A stretch of DNA of 64,000 bases from Kitasatospora acidiphila (GTDB lineage: Bacteria; Actinomycetota; Actinomycetes; Streptomycetales; Streptomycetaceae). Numbering within the stretch: the stretch's first letter is position 1; every line of letters begins with the position of its first letter. Position numbers and translations under genes: made by a program. The DNA is taken from the NCBI RefSeq assembly GCF_006636205.1, contig NZ_VIGB01000003.1, positions 5,954,501 through 6,018,500 on the forward strand. The letters run 5' to 3'. Under the pieces are notes generated by a model, which was not told the origin of the DNA, did no database searches, and saw only the letters and a list, made by a program, of their open reading frames with translations. Below, piece after piece: positions 52,627 through 61,658 of the stretch.

Positions 52627-53805
52627 GTGCTCCCGGACGACTGGCCCTACGGCTATGGCAAGCGCAGGGGATCCGGGCGCAGTGCGCGGTCCCGCTCTCG
52701 CTCCCTGGGCACCGGACTGGCCTCGTCGGCCGCGACCGGCGCCGCCCCGCCTGTCGCAGGCCCTGCGGGAGCCCTCGCCTCCGCCGTCGCGTTGGCCGCG
52801 CGCACGTCGCCTGCTGACACGCCCCCGCCCGCTGCCCCGCCCACACCGACTTCCGCCGTCTCGCCCGCCACCAGGAGCGTGCCCGCCTCCTCCGTACTCC
52901 CCGCCGCCTCGCTGCCCGCGCCCGCGTTCCCTGTCGACTCACCGCCGTCCTGTGCCCTGCCTTCCGCCTCCCCGGCCTCCTCGGGTGCCTCCGCCCGGTC
53001 CGCTTCCGCCGCCTCGCCCGCCGCCTCAGCCCTGAGCACCCCGTCTTCCCTCGCCTCCCCGCCCTTGTCCAGGGCAGTCCCGGCTCCCGCCCCGTCCCAC
53101 CCGCCCAGGCGGCGGCTGCGCCTGCCGAGTGCGCTCCACCCGTTGTTGTGGGTGGACCGAAAAGCGGTGCTCGGTCTCGGAGTTCTGCTCCTGCTCGCCG
53201 TCGCCTACGCCATCCAGCACTTCTGGCTAGGCCGACCGCAGCCCGTCGCCGTTCCCACTGCCACGGGCAAGACCGCACCCAGCGCCGCCGCAGCCGCCGG
53301 CGACACCGAGAGCCCAGCCCAGCCCGTCGCTCCAGGGGGCGAATCGGCGGACACCGGGGCAGCTCCCGAACCCTCCGGCAGCGGCCAACTCCCGGTAGTC
53401 ATCGATGTGGCGGGCCGAGTCGTGCACCCAGGTGTCCTCAGCCTGCCGGCGGGATCCCGAGTCGCCGACGCGCTGCGGGCGGCGGGCGGCGCGCAAGCGG
53501 GCGTGGACACGGATGGCCTCAACCTCGCCCGGGTGCTGGTTGACGGCGAGCAGGTGCTGGTCGGCTCGCCCGCCCCGGCCGCCGGGAACGCCGCCGAGCC
53601 CACAGCGCCCAAGGCACCGGTGAGCATCAACAGAGCCACCCAGGAGCAACTCGATGCGCTCCCCGGCATCGGTCCGGCTCTGGCCCGTCGCATCCTCGAC
53701 TTCCGCACCCAGCACGGCCCGTTCCGCTCGCTGGAGCAACTCCGCCAAATCAGCGGGATCGGCGGCCGCAAGTTTGCCGAGCTGCGACCACTGCTCGTTC
53801 TCTGA
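52627..53805 (+). CDS. comEA: ComEA-like competence/DNA-binding protein
   Basis: 392 residues in this frame. A long Ala/Ser/Pro-rich N-terminal portion, a membrane helix (about 176-198, VLGLGVLLLLAVAYAIQHFW), a SLBB-like domain (PVVIDVAGRVVHPGVLSLPA, RVADALRAAGGA) and at the end two helix-hairpin-helix motifs (ATQEQLDALPGIGPALARRI, LEQLRQISGIGGRKF). ComEA binds DNA outside the membrane. GTG 52627 is only the first start in this frame; the true start may be ATG 51956 with a frame change. Followed by comEC. Confidence 0.85.
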   Translation: MLPDDWPYGYGKRRGSGRSARSRSRSLGTGLASSAATGAAPPVAGPAGALASAVALAARTSPADTPPPAAPPTPTSAVSPATRSVPASSVLPAASLPAPAFPVDSPPSCALPSASPASSGASARSASAASPAASALSTPSSLASPPLSRAVPAPAPSHPPRRRLRLPSALHPLLWVDRKAVLGLGVLLLLAVAYAIQHFWLGRPQPVAVPTATGKTAPSAAAAAGDTESPAQPVAPGGESADTGAAPEPSGSGQLPVVIDVAGRVVHPGVLSLPAGSRVADALRAAGGAQAGVDTDGLNLARVLVDGEQVLVGSPAPAAGNAAEPTAPKAPVSINRATQEQLDALPGIGPALARRILDFRTQHGPFRSLEQLRQISGIGGRKFAELRPLLVL

Positions 53806-54299
53806 CCTGACATCACCTATCTGCCGCCTGCTGGAAGCGCTTCCGCCACCACCGCACAGCCGGCGCTCCAACCCGCCCCTTCGCCCCGATGTCACTGCCT
53901 GTCCTCCCGCGCGCGTCGCTGGATCTCGCAGCCAATCGCCCGCAATCGTCGGCTCGTTCGCGCCAGCGCCTCCCCTACCGCAATCCTCCAGGTCAGCCGC
54001 CCACCACCACGGGCCGTTCGCCTTTAAGTCAACTGCCCACCACCAAATGCCCGTTCTCTCGCGCACCCACTACCCACCGCCCGCTCATCCACCTGCTCCC
54101 ACGTCAACCGCCCACCACCACTGGCCCGTTTGCCCGTGGCGTCAATCGCCCGTTCTTTCGCGCGCCCACCGCCACCGCTCACCCACTTGCTTCCGCGTCA
54201 ACCGCCCGCCAGCACCGGCCCGTTCGCCTGTGCACCCGCCACCCACCGCCCACCCACCGCCTCCCACACCGACCGTCCACCACCACCCCGGCCACAGCC
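53806..54299. other. Repetitive region between comEA and comEC
   Basis: About 490 bases built of degenerate copies of a GTCAACCGCCCACCACCAC + TGGCCCGTT unit (near 53990, 54026, 54103 and 54196), with spacers of changing length. Open in the comEC frame from 53889, but the translation is low-complexity and unlike ComEC, so it is not taken as coding. Confidence 0.5.
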
Positions 54300-57107
54300 A
54301 TGCCATCTCCGCGTACAACCACCAATCACGCCGAATCCTCGCAGGCACCCGATCTGCGGCTCGTGCTGCCGACCGTCGCCGCCTGGGGTGTCACGGTGCT
54401 GTTGCTCAGCAGCGACTCGCGTGCCACCACACCGCTGTTCTGCGGGGCCGCGGTGGCCGCCGTTGCGGCGGTGGCCCTGCTGCTGCTCTCGCGTGGCGGC
54501 GATCGGTCGCGCCGAGCTGCCGCGCTCGGAGCCGCTGTCCTGCTCACCGCAGCAGCGGCCACCACCTGCACCGTGCTGCGGACCGCCGACCTTTATCGCG
54601 GACCGATTCCCGCCCTGGCCCGAGCCGCGGCTGCGGCCAGCGATGCACCACTGAGCGGCACCGACACCGCCACCGAAACCCGCACCGACACCCGCAGCGA
54701 CCCCGCCATCCCCACCACGGCCACCCCCGACGCCCACCCCGGGGCCGTCACCAAGCCACCGCCTGACACTGTGGTCACCGTCGAGCTGACCATCACCGGT
54801 GACCCGCGCCCCCGTACCTCGCGCGCCCATGGGGCTGACGCCGGCCGCCAACTCCTGCTTGTGGACGCCACCGTGGATCGCGTCACCATGGGCACCGGCA
54901 CCGGCACCGGCGCGACCACCACGCGGACCAGCACCCCGATCACGCTGATCGTCCAGGAACGTGACGCGGCCTCCTGGCAGGGGCTGCTGCCGTCCGCCCG
55001 GGTGGCGGCTCTCGCGCGGGTGCTGCCGGCGAGCGACGAAGGCGGCGGTGACACGGCGGCCGCCCTGGTGGCCAAGGGACCGCCCCGGCTGCTGGCGCCG
55101 CCGAACTGGACGCAGCGCCTGGCAGGTCGGCTGCGCGCGGGGCTGCGGCGGGCGTGTGCGGAGCTGGCGCCGGATGCTCGCACCCTGCTGCCGGGCCTGG
55201 TGGTGGGCGACACCGAGGCGATGCCGGACGACCTCGCCCAGGCGTTCCAGAGCACCGACCTGGTCCACATCACCGCGGTAAGCGGCGCCAACCTCTCCAT
55301 CGTGCTTGCTCTGCTGCTGGGCGCACCGACACGGTCGGGCACGACGGAGCGCGGCGGGTTGGCCTCCTTCCTTGGGATTCCGCTGCGGGTGGCCGCCCTG
55401 GTCGGGGTGGGCCTCACGGTTGCCTTCGTCATCCTCTGCCGACCGGAGCCGAGTGTTCTGCGCGCGGCGGCGACGGGACTGCTGAGCCTGCTCGCACTGG
55501 CGTTGGGCCGGCCGCGCCAGGCGCTCTCCGCGCTCGCCGCGGGCGTACTCACGCTGCTGCTGGTCGACCCGTTCCTGGCCCGGTCGTACGGGTTCCTGCT
55601 CTCGGTGCTCGCCACCGCCGGGCTGCTCACCCTCGGGCGCCGCTGGGCGAAGGCCCTGCACCAGCGCGGCTGGCCGCACGGCGTGGCGGAGGCGGTGGCC
55701 TGTACGGCGTCGGCGCAGGCGCTCTGCGCTCCGGCTGCCGTGCTGCTCGCACCGCGGATCAGCCTGGTCGGGATCCCCTGCAACCTGCTCGCCGAACTGG
55801 CGGTGATGCCGGCCACGTTGCTGGGTTTCGCGGCTCTCGCGGTGGCGCCGCTGTCCGGCGGGGTGGCCGCCTTCCTGGCGGGCATGGCCGGCTATCCGAC
55901 GCAGTGGCTGGCCGCCGTCGCACGGGCCGGTGCGGCACTACCGGGGGCCGAGCTCGCCTGGACGCCGGGCTGGCGAGGCACGGTCACCCTGGCCCTGGGC
56001 GTCCTGGCTGCCTGCTACGCGGGTCGGTTGTTCTTCCCAGCGGACCCGGCTACCGCCGACCCGGACACCGGCAAGGCCAGCACCATCGCACCCAGCACCG
56101 CCGCACCCATCGCCCCCGCCAGCACCCCGCCCCGGTGAACCCCCGCACGCCCTCGCACCCCCGCACGCCCTCGCACCCCCGCGCTCCCTCCTCTCGCCGC
56201 CCACCGCCCCGCGTCCGCGTCGCAGGCTCCGCCTGGCGGTGGCCGTCGTGCTGGCGCTCGGTCTGGTGGTCCTGCTGCTGCGGCCGCCCGTGCTGGTGCG
56301 GATCGCGACGGGCTGGCCGCCGACGGGGGCCCGGCTGGTGATGTGCTCGGTGGGGCAAGGTGACCTGCTGGTGCTGCCGCTGGCCGGGCGGCCCGACACC
56401 GCCGTGGTGGTGGACGCGGGGCCGGATCCGACCGCCGCGGACGACTGCCTGCGGGACCTCGGAGTCACCCGGATCCCGCTGGTCCTGCTCACCCACTTCC
56501 ACGCCGACCACAGTGCCGGCCTGCCCGGCGTGCTGCGCGGTCGTGCGGTCGGCGCGATCGAGACCACCACCCTGGCCGCGCCCGCCGCAGAGGCGGCCAA
56601 GGTCACCGCGCTGGCCGCGAGCGCCAGCGTCCCGTTGCTGCGGGCGGCGTCGGGGGAGCGGCGCACGGCCGCGCCCGAGCTCTCCTGGCAGGTGCTGTGG
56701 CCCAACGCCGCCTTCGATCCGGCGAGTTCGGGGCCCAATGACGCCAGCGTCAGCCTGCTGGTCACCGCCGGCGGGCTGCGGTTCGCCCTGCTCGGCGACC
56801 TCGAACCCACCGCCCAGGCGGAGTTGCTGCGCACCGCCCGCCCGGGGCCGGTGGACGTCCTGAAGGTGGCCCACCACGGCTCGGCCCACCAGGACTGGGC
56901 GCTCGCCAGGGCACTGCGCCCCCGCCTCGCCCTGATCAGTGTGGGCGCCGGCAATTCCTACGGCCATCCGTCACCGCGCACGGTCGACCGCCTGCGCGCC
57001 CTGGGGCCACCGTGCTGCGCACCGACCGCACCGGCGACATCGCCGTGCTGGGCAGCACCCCGGCCACCCTGCACGCGGTGATCCATTCACGCCTGGCGGG
57101 AGAGTAG
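54300..57107 (+). pseudogene. comEC: ComEC/Rec2-family DNA channel protein, frameshifted as sequenced
   Basis: ATG 54300 gives MPSPRTTTNHAESSQAPDLR. The first frame (to 56138) holds the soluble DUF4131 part and the competence channel domain (LVVGDTEAMPDDLAQAFQST, VHITAVSGANLSIVLALLLG, CRPEPSVLRAAATGLLSLLA). The metallo-beta-lactamase domain is in the next frame (about 56140-57003): VMCSVGQGDLLVLPLAG, VLLTHFHADHSAGLPGVL and KVAHHGSAHQD. The real C-terminus (ATVLRTDRTGDIAVLGSTPA) is in a third frame, ending at 57107. Breaks lie in C-rich DNA near 56060-56138 and at GGGG 57003-57006. Both could be base-calling errors; a streptomycete comEC is normally intact. Confidence 0.85.
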
Positions 57108-57111
57108 CCTC

Positions 57112-57158
57112 CGCCGCTACCCGCTACCCGCTACCCGCTACCCGCTACCCGCCACCCA
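57112..57158. repeat. Short tandem repeat, 7-bp unit
   Basis: About six copies of CCGCTAC between comEC and the DUF2087 gene. Confidence 0.8.
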
Positions 57159-57443
57159 CTACCCGATCGCCGCCCGCTGGTAGCTGCTGCCGTCCCTGTC
57201 CCGGGTCAGCAGCTTGGCCTCCACCAGGTAGCGACGCAGCGCGGAGTAGTCGTTGTGCACCGTCAGCAGTGCCTCGTTGACCTCGCGTTCGCTGTAGGGG
57301 CGGTCGGCGTCGAAGAGGGTCCGGGCCAGGTGGCGCAGCAACTGCTCGCGCCGGGCGGGCTTGCGCGGCACGGTAGTCAGCCGCCCGTCGGTGAAGAACG
57401 CGGTCAGACCGGCGGCCGGGTCAGAGGAATCGTCGATGGACAT
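57159..57443 (-). CDS. DUF2087 domain protein
   Basis: 94 residues: AFFTDGRLTTVPRKPARREQ, FDADRPYSEREVNEALLTVH and YSALRRYLVEAKLLTRDRDG. The family is a winged-helix-like domain of unknown function, sometimes fused to ArsR or metalloregulatory domains. ATG 57443 fits the conserved length. Confidence 0.85.
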   Translation of the reverse strand: MSIDDSSDPAAGLTAFFTDGRLTTVPRKPARREQLLRHLARTLFDADRPYSEREVNEALLTVHNDYSALRRYLVEAKLLTRDRDGSSYQRAAIG

Positions 57444-57653
57444 GCTCGGCAGCGTCCCTTGCCAACCGGCTCACCGGCAAAGGGTTTTCCATGCCCTGAT
57501 CGACGCGGCACCGGGCACCCCGGCACTCCGACACACAGTCAACTTCGGACCCGCCCACCCGACACCCTGCCCCTCCCCGTAGCCGCCCGCACCCCGCACA
57601 CTGGCCGGGCCGCGCGCCCTCCACGGAACCCGACCTGCCGAAGGGACCCCGCC

Positions 57654-59375
57654 ATGGCCCGTTCCCCCCTCGCCCGCCGCCTGCGCGAGCTGGCCGCCGA
57701 TCACGCAACCGCCGCCCGACTCGGCCTGCCCGCCGACGAGTACACCGAGCTGCGCGACGAGGCGGTGGCCGACCCTGACGGTCCCTCGCGGCGCCAACTG
57801 CTCGGCCGGGCCGCCGCGCTCGGTCTGGCCGTGGCCGCCGGGGGCTTGGCCGCCGCCCGTCCGGCCCGGGCGGCCGACCCGCGGGCCACCGCCGTGCCGA
57901 ACCCGCGGGCCACCGCGCGGGCGACCGGCGGGGCGCCGCGGATCGCCGTCATCGGCGCCGGCATCTCCGGTCTGAACGCCGCGCTGACCCTGGCCGACAA
58001 GGGTGTTGCCGCCACCGTCTACGAGGCCAACCCGTCCCGGATCGGGGGCCGGATGTTCTCCGGTGGCAGCCCCTGGCACCCGGACCTGTGGGAGCAGGGC
58101 CAGGTCTCCGAGTACGGCGGTGAGTTGCTCGACACCGGCCATCACACGATGCTCCAGCTGTGCCAGCGGTTCGGCCTCGGCACCACCGCGGTGCGCCATG
58201 TCTACAGCGCCCAGGCGGACCAGGTCCTCTGGTTCCAGGGCGGCTACTACCCGCGCGCCCAGGCCGACCTCGACTTCAAGCCGGTCTGGCAGGCGATCCG
58301 GTCGGACATCCAGGCCGGCGGGTCGGCGCCCACCTGGGACAGCCACAACGCCGCCGCCGTCGCGCTGGACGGCATGACCGTCCGGGACTGGATCAACTCC
58401 CGTGTCCCGGGCGGTTGTGCGAGCCTGCTCGGGGCGTTCCTGGACGTGGCGTACAACGTGGAGTACGGCGCCGACACCACCGCGCAGTCCAGCTACGACC
58501 TGCTCGCGCTGCTGGGCTCGCAGGCCAATCCGGGCAGCTTCAACATCTGGGGCGGCAGCGACGAGCGCTACCACATCACCGGCGGCAACGACCAGGTGCC
58601 GCACGCCATCGCCGCCGCGCTGCCGGCCGGCACGGTGCAGCAGGGCTGGACCCTGACCGCCGTCGCCCGCAACGCCGACGGCACCCAGACCCTGGCGTTC
58701 GACCTGGACGGCGGCGGCACCCGCACCGTCACCGCCGACCACACCATCCTGGCCGTGCCGCTGCCGATCCTGCAGCAGCACATCGACCTCTCCGGGGCCG
58801 GCCTGGACGCCATGATGCGCGGGGTGCTGACCCATATGACGATGGGCGCCTGCACCAAGCTCAACATGCAGTTCCGCTCGCGCCCGTGGGCCGGCAGCGG
58901 CCCCTGGCCGGGGACCTCCGACGGCGAGTGCTTCAGCGACCAGGACTTCCAGCAGGCCTGGGACGTCACCCGCGGCCAGGCCGGCAGCGACGGGATCCTG
59001 GTGCAGTACGGCGGTGGCAGCCTGGCGCGATCGCTGACCCCGCCGACGGCCTTCACGGACGCGAGCACCCCGTACACAGCGGCCCTGGTGACCCGCTACC
59101 TCGCCCAGATCGAGCGGCTCTTCCCCGGCACCGGCGCCGCCTGGAACGGCCGGGCCACGCTCTCCGCCTGGCACCTGAACCCGTACTCCCACGGCGCCTA
59201 CTCGTACTGGCCGACCGGCTATCTGACCAGCTACGCCGGCTACGAGGGCACCGCCCAGGGCAATCTGCACTTCGCGGGCGAGCACACCTCGTACAACTTC
59301 CAGGGGTACATGGAGGGAGGCGCCCAGGAGGGGGCCAGGGCGGCACAGGAGGTGCTCACCGCGATCGGAGCCTGA
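57654..59375 (+). CDS. Tat-exported flavin monoamine oxidase family protein
   Basis: 573 residues. A twin-arginine-type signal (SRRQLLGRAAALGLAVAAGG, residues about 45-64) directs export of the folded flavoprotein. FAD-binding motif GAGISGLNAALTLADKG at about 101-117, EANPSRIGGRMFSG, and C-terminal FAGEHTSYNFQGYMEGGAQE typical of amine oxidases. Substrate unknown. ATG 57654 with AAGGGA upstream. It seems an accessory gene between comEC and holA. Confidence 0.88.
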   Translation: MARSPLARRLRELAADHATAARLGLPADEYTELRDEAVADPDGPSRRQLLGRAAALGLAVAAGGLAAARPARAADPRATAVPNPRATARATGGAPRIAVIGAGISGLNAALTLADKGVAATVYEANPSRIGGRMFSGGSPWHPDLWEQGQVSEYGGELLDTGHHTMLQLCQRFGLGTTAVRHVYSAQADQVLWFQGGYYPRAQADLDFKPVWQAIRSDIQAGGSAPTWDSHNAAAVALDGMTVRDWINSRVPGGCASLLGAFLDVAYNVEYGADTTAQSSYDLLALLGSQANPGSFNIWGGSDERYHITGGNDQVPHAIAAALPAGTVQQGWTLTAVARNADGTQTLAFDLDGGGTRTVTADHTILAVPLPILQQHIDLSGAGLDAMMRGVLTHMTMGACTKLNMQFRSRPWAGSGPWPGTSDGECFSDQDFQQAWDVTRGQAGSDGILVQYGGGSLARSLTPPTAFTDASTPYTAALVTRYLAQIERLFPGTGAAWNGRATLSAWHLNPYSHGAYSYWPTGYLTSYAGYEGTAQGNLHFAGEHTSYNFQGYMEGGAQEGARAAQEVLTAIGA

Positions 59376-59389
59376 CCCGCACCCGCACA

Positions 59390-59470
59390 ACCGCGCACCC
59401 CCTCAGCACCGCGTCCCCACCGCACCCTCAGTACCGCGCCCCACCGCACCCTCAGCACCGCGCACCCCAC
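59390..59470. repeat. Imperfect tandem repeat, about 24-bp unit
   Basis: Three to four copies of CCCCACCGCACCCTCAGCACCGC-like sequence (written in part here) between converging genes. Confidence 0.6.
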
Positions 59471-59486
59471 CCCGGCGCGAGGCGGC

Positions 59487-59768
59487 TCAGCCGTCCTCGC
59501 GCCAGCCCTCGTGCTCGCCCGCCAACGCGTCCACGGCCGCCACGGTCGCCGGGTCCCAGCCCTCGGCGGGTTCCTCCAGCACCACCAGCCACTGGGCGTC
59601 CTCGGCGTCGTCCTCGCCGGCCAGGGCGTCGCGGACCAGCTCGAACGGGCCGAGCGCCGGCCACCGCTCGGCCAGCGCCTCGGCCACCTCCTCGGCCGCG
59701 TCGCGGTCGGCGAGCACCAGCAGCTGGCGGCCGGCGGGGGTGGTGGTTCGGTCATCGCGCGAGCTCAT
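59487..59768 (-). CDS. Conserved hypothetical protein upstream of holA
   Basis: 93 residues from ATG 59768: RQLLVLADRDAAEEVAEALA, RWPALGPFELVRDALAGEDD and AQWLVVLEEPAEGWDPATVA. Acidic and soluble, with a divergent position to holA and a shared promoter space of about 60 bases. No function known to me. Confidence 0.75.
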   Translation of the reverse strand: MSSRDDRTTTPAGRQLLVLADRDAAEEVAEALAERWPALGPFELVRDALAGEDDAEDAQWLVVLEEPAEGWDPATVAAVDALAGEHEGWREDG

Positions 59769-59830
59769 GGGGCCATTCTGGCGTCCGGACGCGCCAGGGC
59801 TGTCGGCGGCCCGTGGGATGCTGGTAGGCG

Positions 59831-60826
59831 ATGGCCAGGAAGAGTGCACCCGATGACCTGCTCGCCCCGCTGACCCTCGCGGTCGGCCAGGAGGAGCTGC
59901 TGCTCGACCGCGCGGTCGCCCAGGTGGTAGCGGCGGCCAGGGCCGCCGACCCGGACACGGACGTGCGGGATCTCGCCCCCGGGGCCCTGCAGCCGGGCAG
60001 CCTGGCCGAGTTGACGACCCCGTCGCTGTTCGCCGAGCGCAAGGTGATCGTGGTCCGGGCCGCGCAGGATCTGGCGGCCGACTCGGTCAAGGAGCTCAAG
60101 GCCTACCTCGCGGCGCCGGCCGACGAGGTGATCGTGGTGCTGGTCCACGCCGGCGGCGCCAAGGGCAAGGGCCTGCTGGACGCGGCGCGCAAGGCGGGGG
60201 CCCGCGAGGTGCAGTGCGCCAAGCTGACCAAGGCGGGGGAGCGGGTCGCGTTCGTCCGCGGCGAGTTCAAGGCGCTCGGCCGCTCGGCCAGCCCGGAGGC
60301 CTGCCAGGCGCTGCTGGACGCGCTCGGCGGCGACCTGCGTGAGCTGGCGGCCGCCGCCAGCCAGTTGACCTCCGATGTCGAGGGTCCGATCGACGAGCGG
60401 GTGGTGGCCCGCTACTACAGCGGCCGGGCCGAGGCGACCGGCTTCGAGGTGGCCGACCTGGCGGTCACGGGCCGCGCGGCGGACGCACTGGAGCGGCTGC
60501 GCTGGGCGCTGGCGGTCGGCCAGCCGCCGACCGGCATCACCTACGCGCTGGCCTCCGGGGTGCGCAGCATCGGCCGGCTGGCGACCGCGGACCGCTCGAT
60601 GCGCGCGGGCGACCTGGCCCGTGAGCTCGGCATGCCGCCGTGGAAGGTGGACCGGGTGCGCCAGCAGATGCGCGGTTGGACGGGCGACGGTGTGGCCGTC
60701 GCGCTGACCGCCATCGCCGAGGCCGACGCGGCCGTCAAGGGCGGTTCGGACGACCCCGCCTACGCCCTGGAGCGGGCCGTGGTCACCGTGGCCCGAGCCG
60801 CCCGCTCGGGCGCCCGCCAGTACTGA
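59831..60826 (+). CDS. holA: DNA polymerase III subunit delta
   Basis: 331 residues. Clamp-loader subunit that opens the sliding clamp. LTLAVGQEELLLDRAVAQVV, the FAERKVIVVRAAQDLAADSV segment, EVQCAKLTKAGERVAFVRG and ALGGDLRELAAAASQLTSDV match the family. Ends ALERAVVTVARAARSGARQY. ATG 59831; standard place before rpsT and lepA. Confidence 0.95.
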   Translation: MARKSAPDDLLAPLTLAVGQEELLLDRAVAQVVAAARAADPDTDVRDLAPGALQPGSLAELTTPSLFAERKVIVVRAAQDLAADSVKELKAYLAAPADEVIVVLVHAGGAKGKGLLDAARKAGAREVQCAKLTKAGERVAFVRGEFKALGRSASPEACQALLDALGGDLRELAAAASQLTSDVEGPIDERVVARYYSGRAEATGFEVADLAVTGRAADALERLRWALAVGQPPTGITYALASGVRSIGRLATADRSMRAGDLARELGMPPWKVDRVRQQMRGWTGDGVAVALTAIAEADAAVKGGSDDPAYALERAVVTVARAARSGARQY

Positions 60827-60833
60827 CCGCCCG

Positions 60834-60930
60834 TACTGACCGCGCCGAGAACCGCACCGAACCGACCGCGTCGAGAACCGCGCCGAACCGACCGCGCCGA
60901 GAACCGCGCCGAACCGACCGCGCCGAGAAC
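60834..60930. repeat. Tandem repeat, 26-bp unit
   Basis: About 3.5 copies of a unit containing GACCGCGCCGAGAACCGCGC, then CGAACC, between holA and its terminator. Confidence 0.8.
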
Positions 60931-60943
60931 ACCCCGGAACGCC

Positions 60944-60994
60944 GAGAGGCGCCGCGGTCCGTCCCGGGGAAGGGAGCGAACCGCGGCGCCTCTC
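60944..60994 (+). terminator. Terminator after holA
   Basis: GAGAGGCGCCGCGGT / ACCGCGGCGCCTCTC, 15-bp arms with a 21-base loop. Confidence 0.8.
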
Positions 60995-61006
60995 GCTGAA
61001 GCATGT

Positions 61007-61046
61007 GCACCGCACCCGCGTGGCGAACGCAGGCCGCGTGCGGTGC
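61007..61046 (-). terminator. Possible terminator of rpsT
   Basis: GCACCGCAC / GTGCGGTGC, 9-bp arms with a 22-base loop, about 107 bases past the rpsT stop. Confidence 0.5.
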
Positions 61047-61152
61047 GTGGTCGTGCGCGTCTCGGGAGCCCGGGTAGAGGGCCGGAGTCATCCCGCGACG
61101 GGGGTACCGAGAACGGTACTCAGCAGTCGTGCTGCTGCCGTGAGCGCGAAGC

Positions 61153-61410
61153 TCAGGCGGCGACCTGCTTGGTGATGGCCGACTTCTTGTTGGCGGCCTG
61201 GTTCTTGTGGATGACGCCCTTGCTCACGGCCTTGTCGAGCTTCTTCGAGGCGACGCGAGCGAGCTCAGCGGCCTTCTCGGTCTCGCCGGCGACAGAGGCC
61301 TCGCGGGCCTTGCGGAGCGCGGTCTTCAGCTCCGACTTGACGGCCTTGTTGCGCAGGCGCGCCTTCTCGTTGGTCTTGTTGCGCTTGATCTGGGACTTGA
61401 TGTTCGCCAC
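61153..61410 (-). CDS. rpsT: 30S ribosomal protein S20
   Basis: 85 residues, strongly basic and helical: MANIKSQIKRNKTNEKARLR, NKAVKSELKTALRKAREAS and KGVIHKNQAANKKSAITKQV. Binds 16S rRNA. ATG 61410 has GGCACTTTCGT upstream without a clear ribosome site, often seen for this gene. Divergent from lepA across a 250-base interval. Confidence 0.97.
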   Translation of the reverse strand: MANIKSQIKRNKTNEKARLRNKAVKSELKTALRKAREASVAGETEKAAELARVASKKLDKAVSKGVIHKNQAANKKSAITKQVAA

Positions 61411-61658
61411 GAAAGTGCCTCAGTCTTGTCAGTCATCAGTGGAACAGGGTGTGCACCATCGCAGCGGGTCAGCTGAGAGGGCATGCCGAAGCGCGGTGCA
61501 GCCGCCAACGCTACCAGGGCCCACCCACGGCCCCAAACCGGCACCGAGTGCCGCCCGCGTGGGAAGATGGAGCAAGCCCTGGTTTCCTCATTGCCCAACA
61601 GGGCCCCTCGGGCAGGCGACAAAGTCGGCCCCGGACGACCACGGAGAATCGGACCAAG

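Noticed and set aside
53990..54290. CRISPR-like repeated units
   Set aside because: Repeats are degenerate and spacing is irregular; no cas genes in the window.
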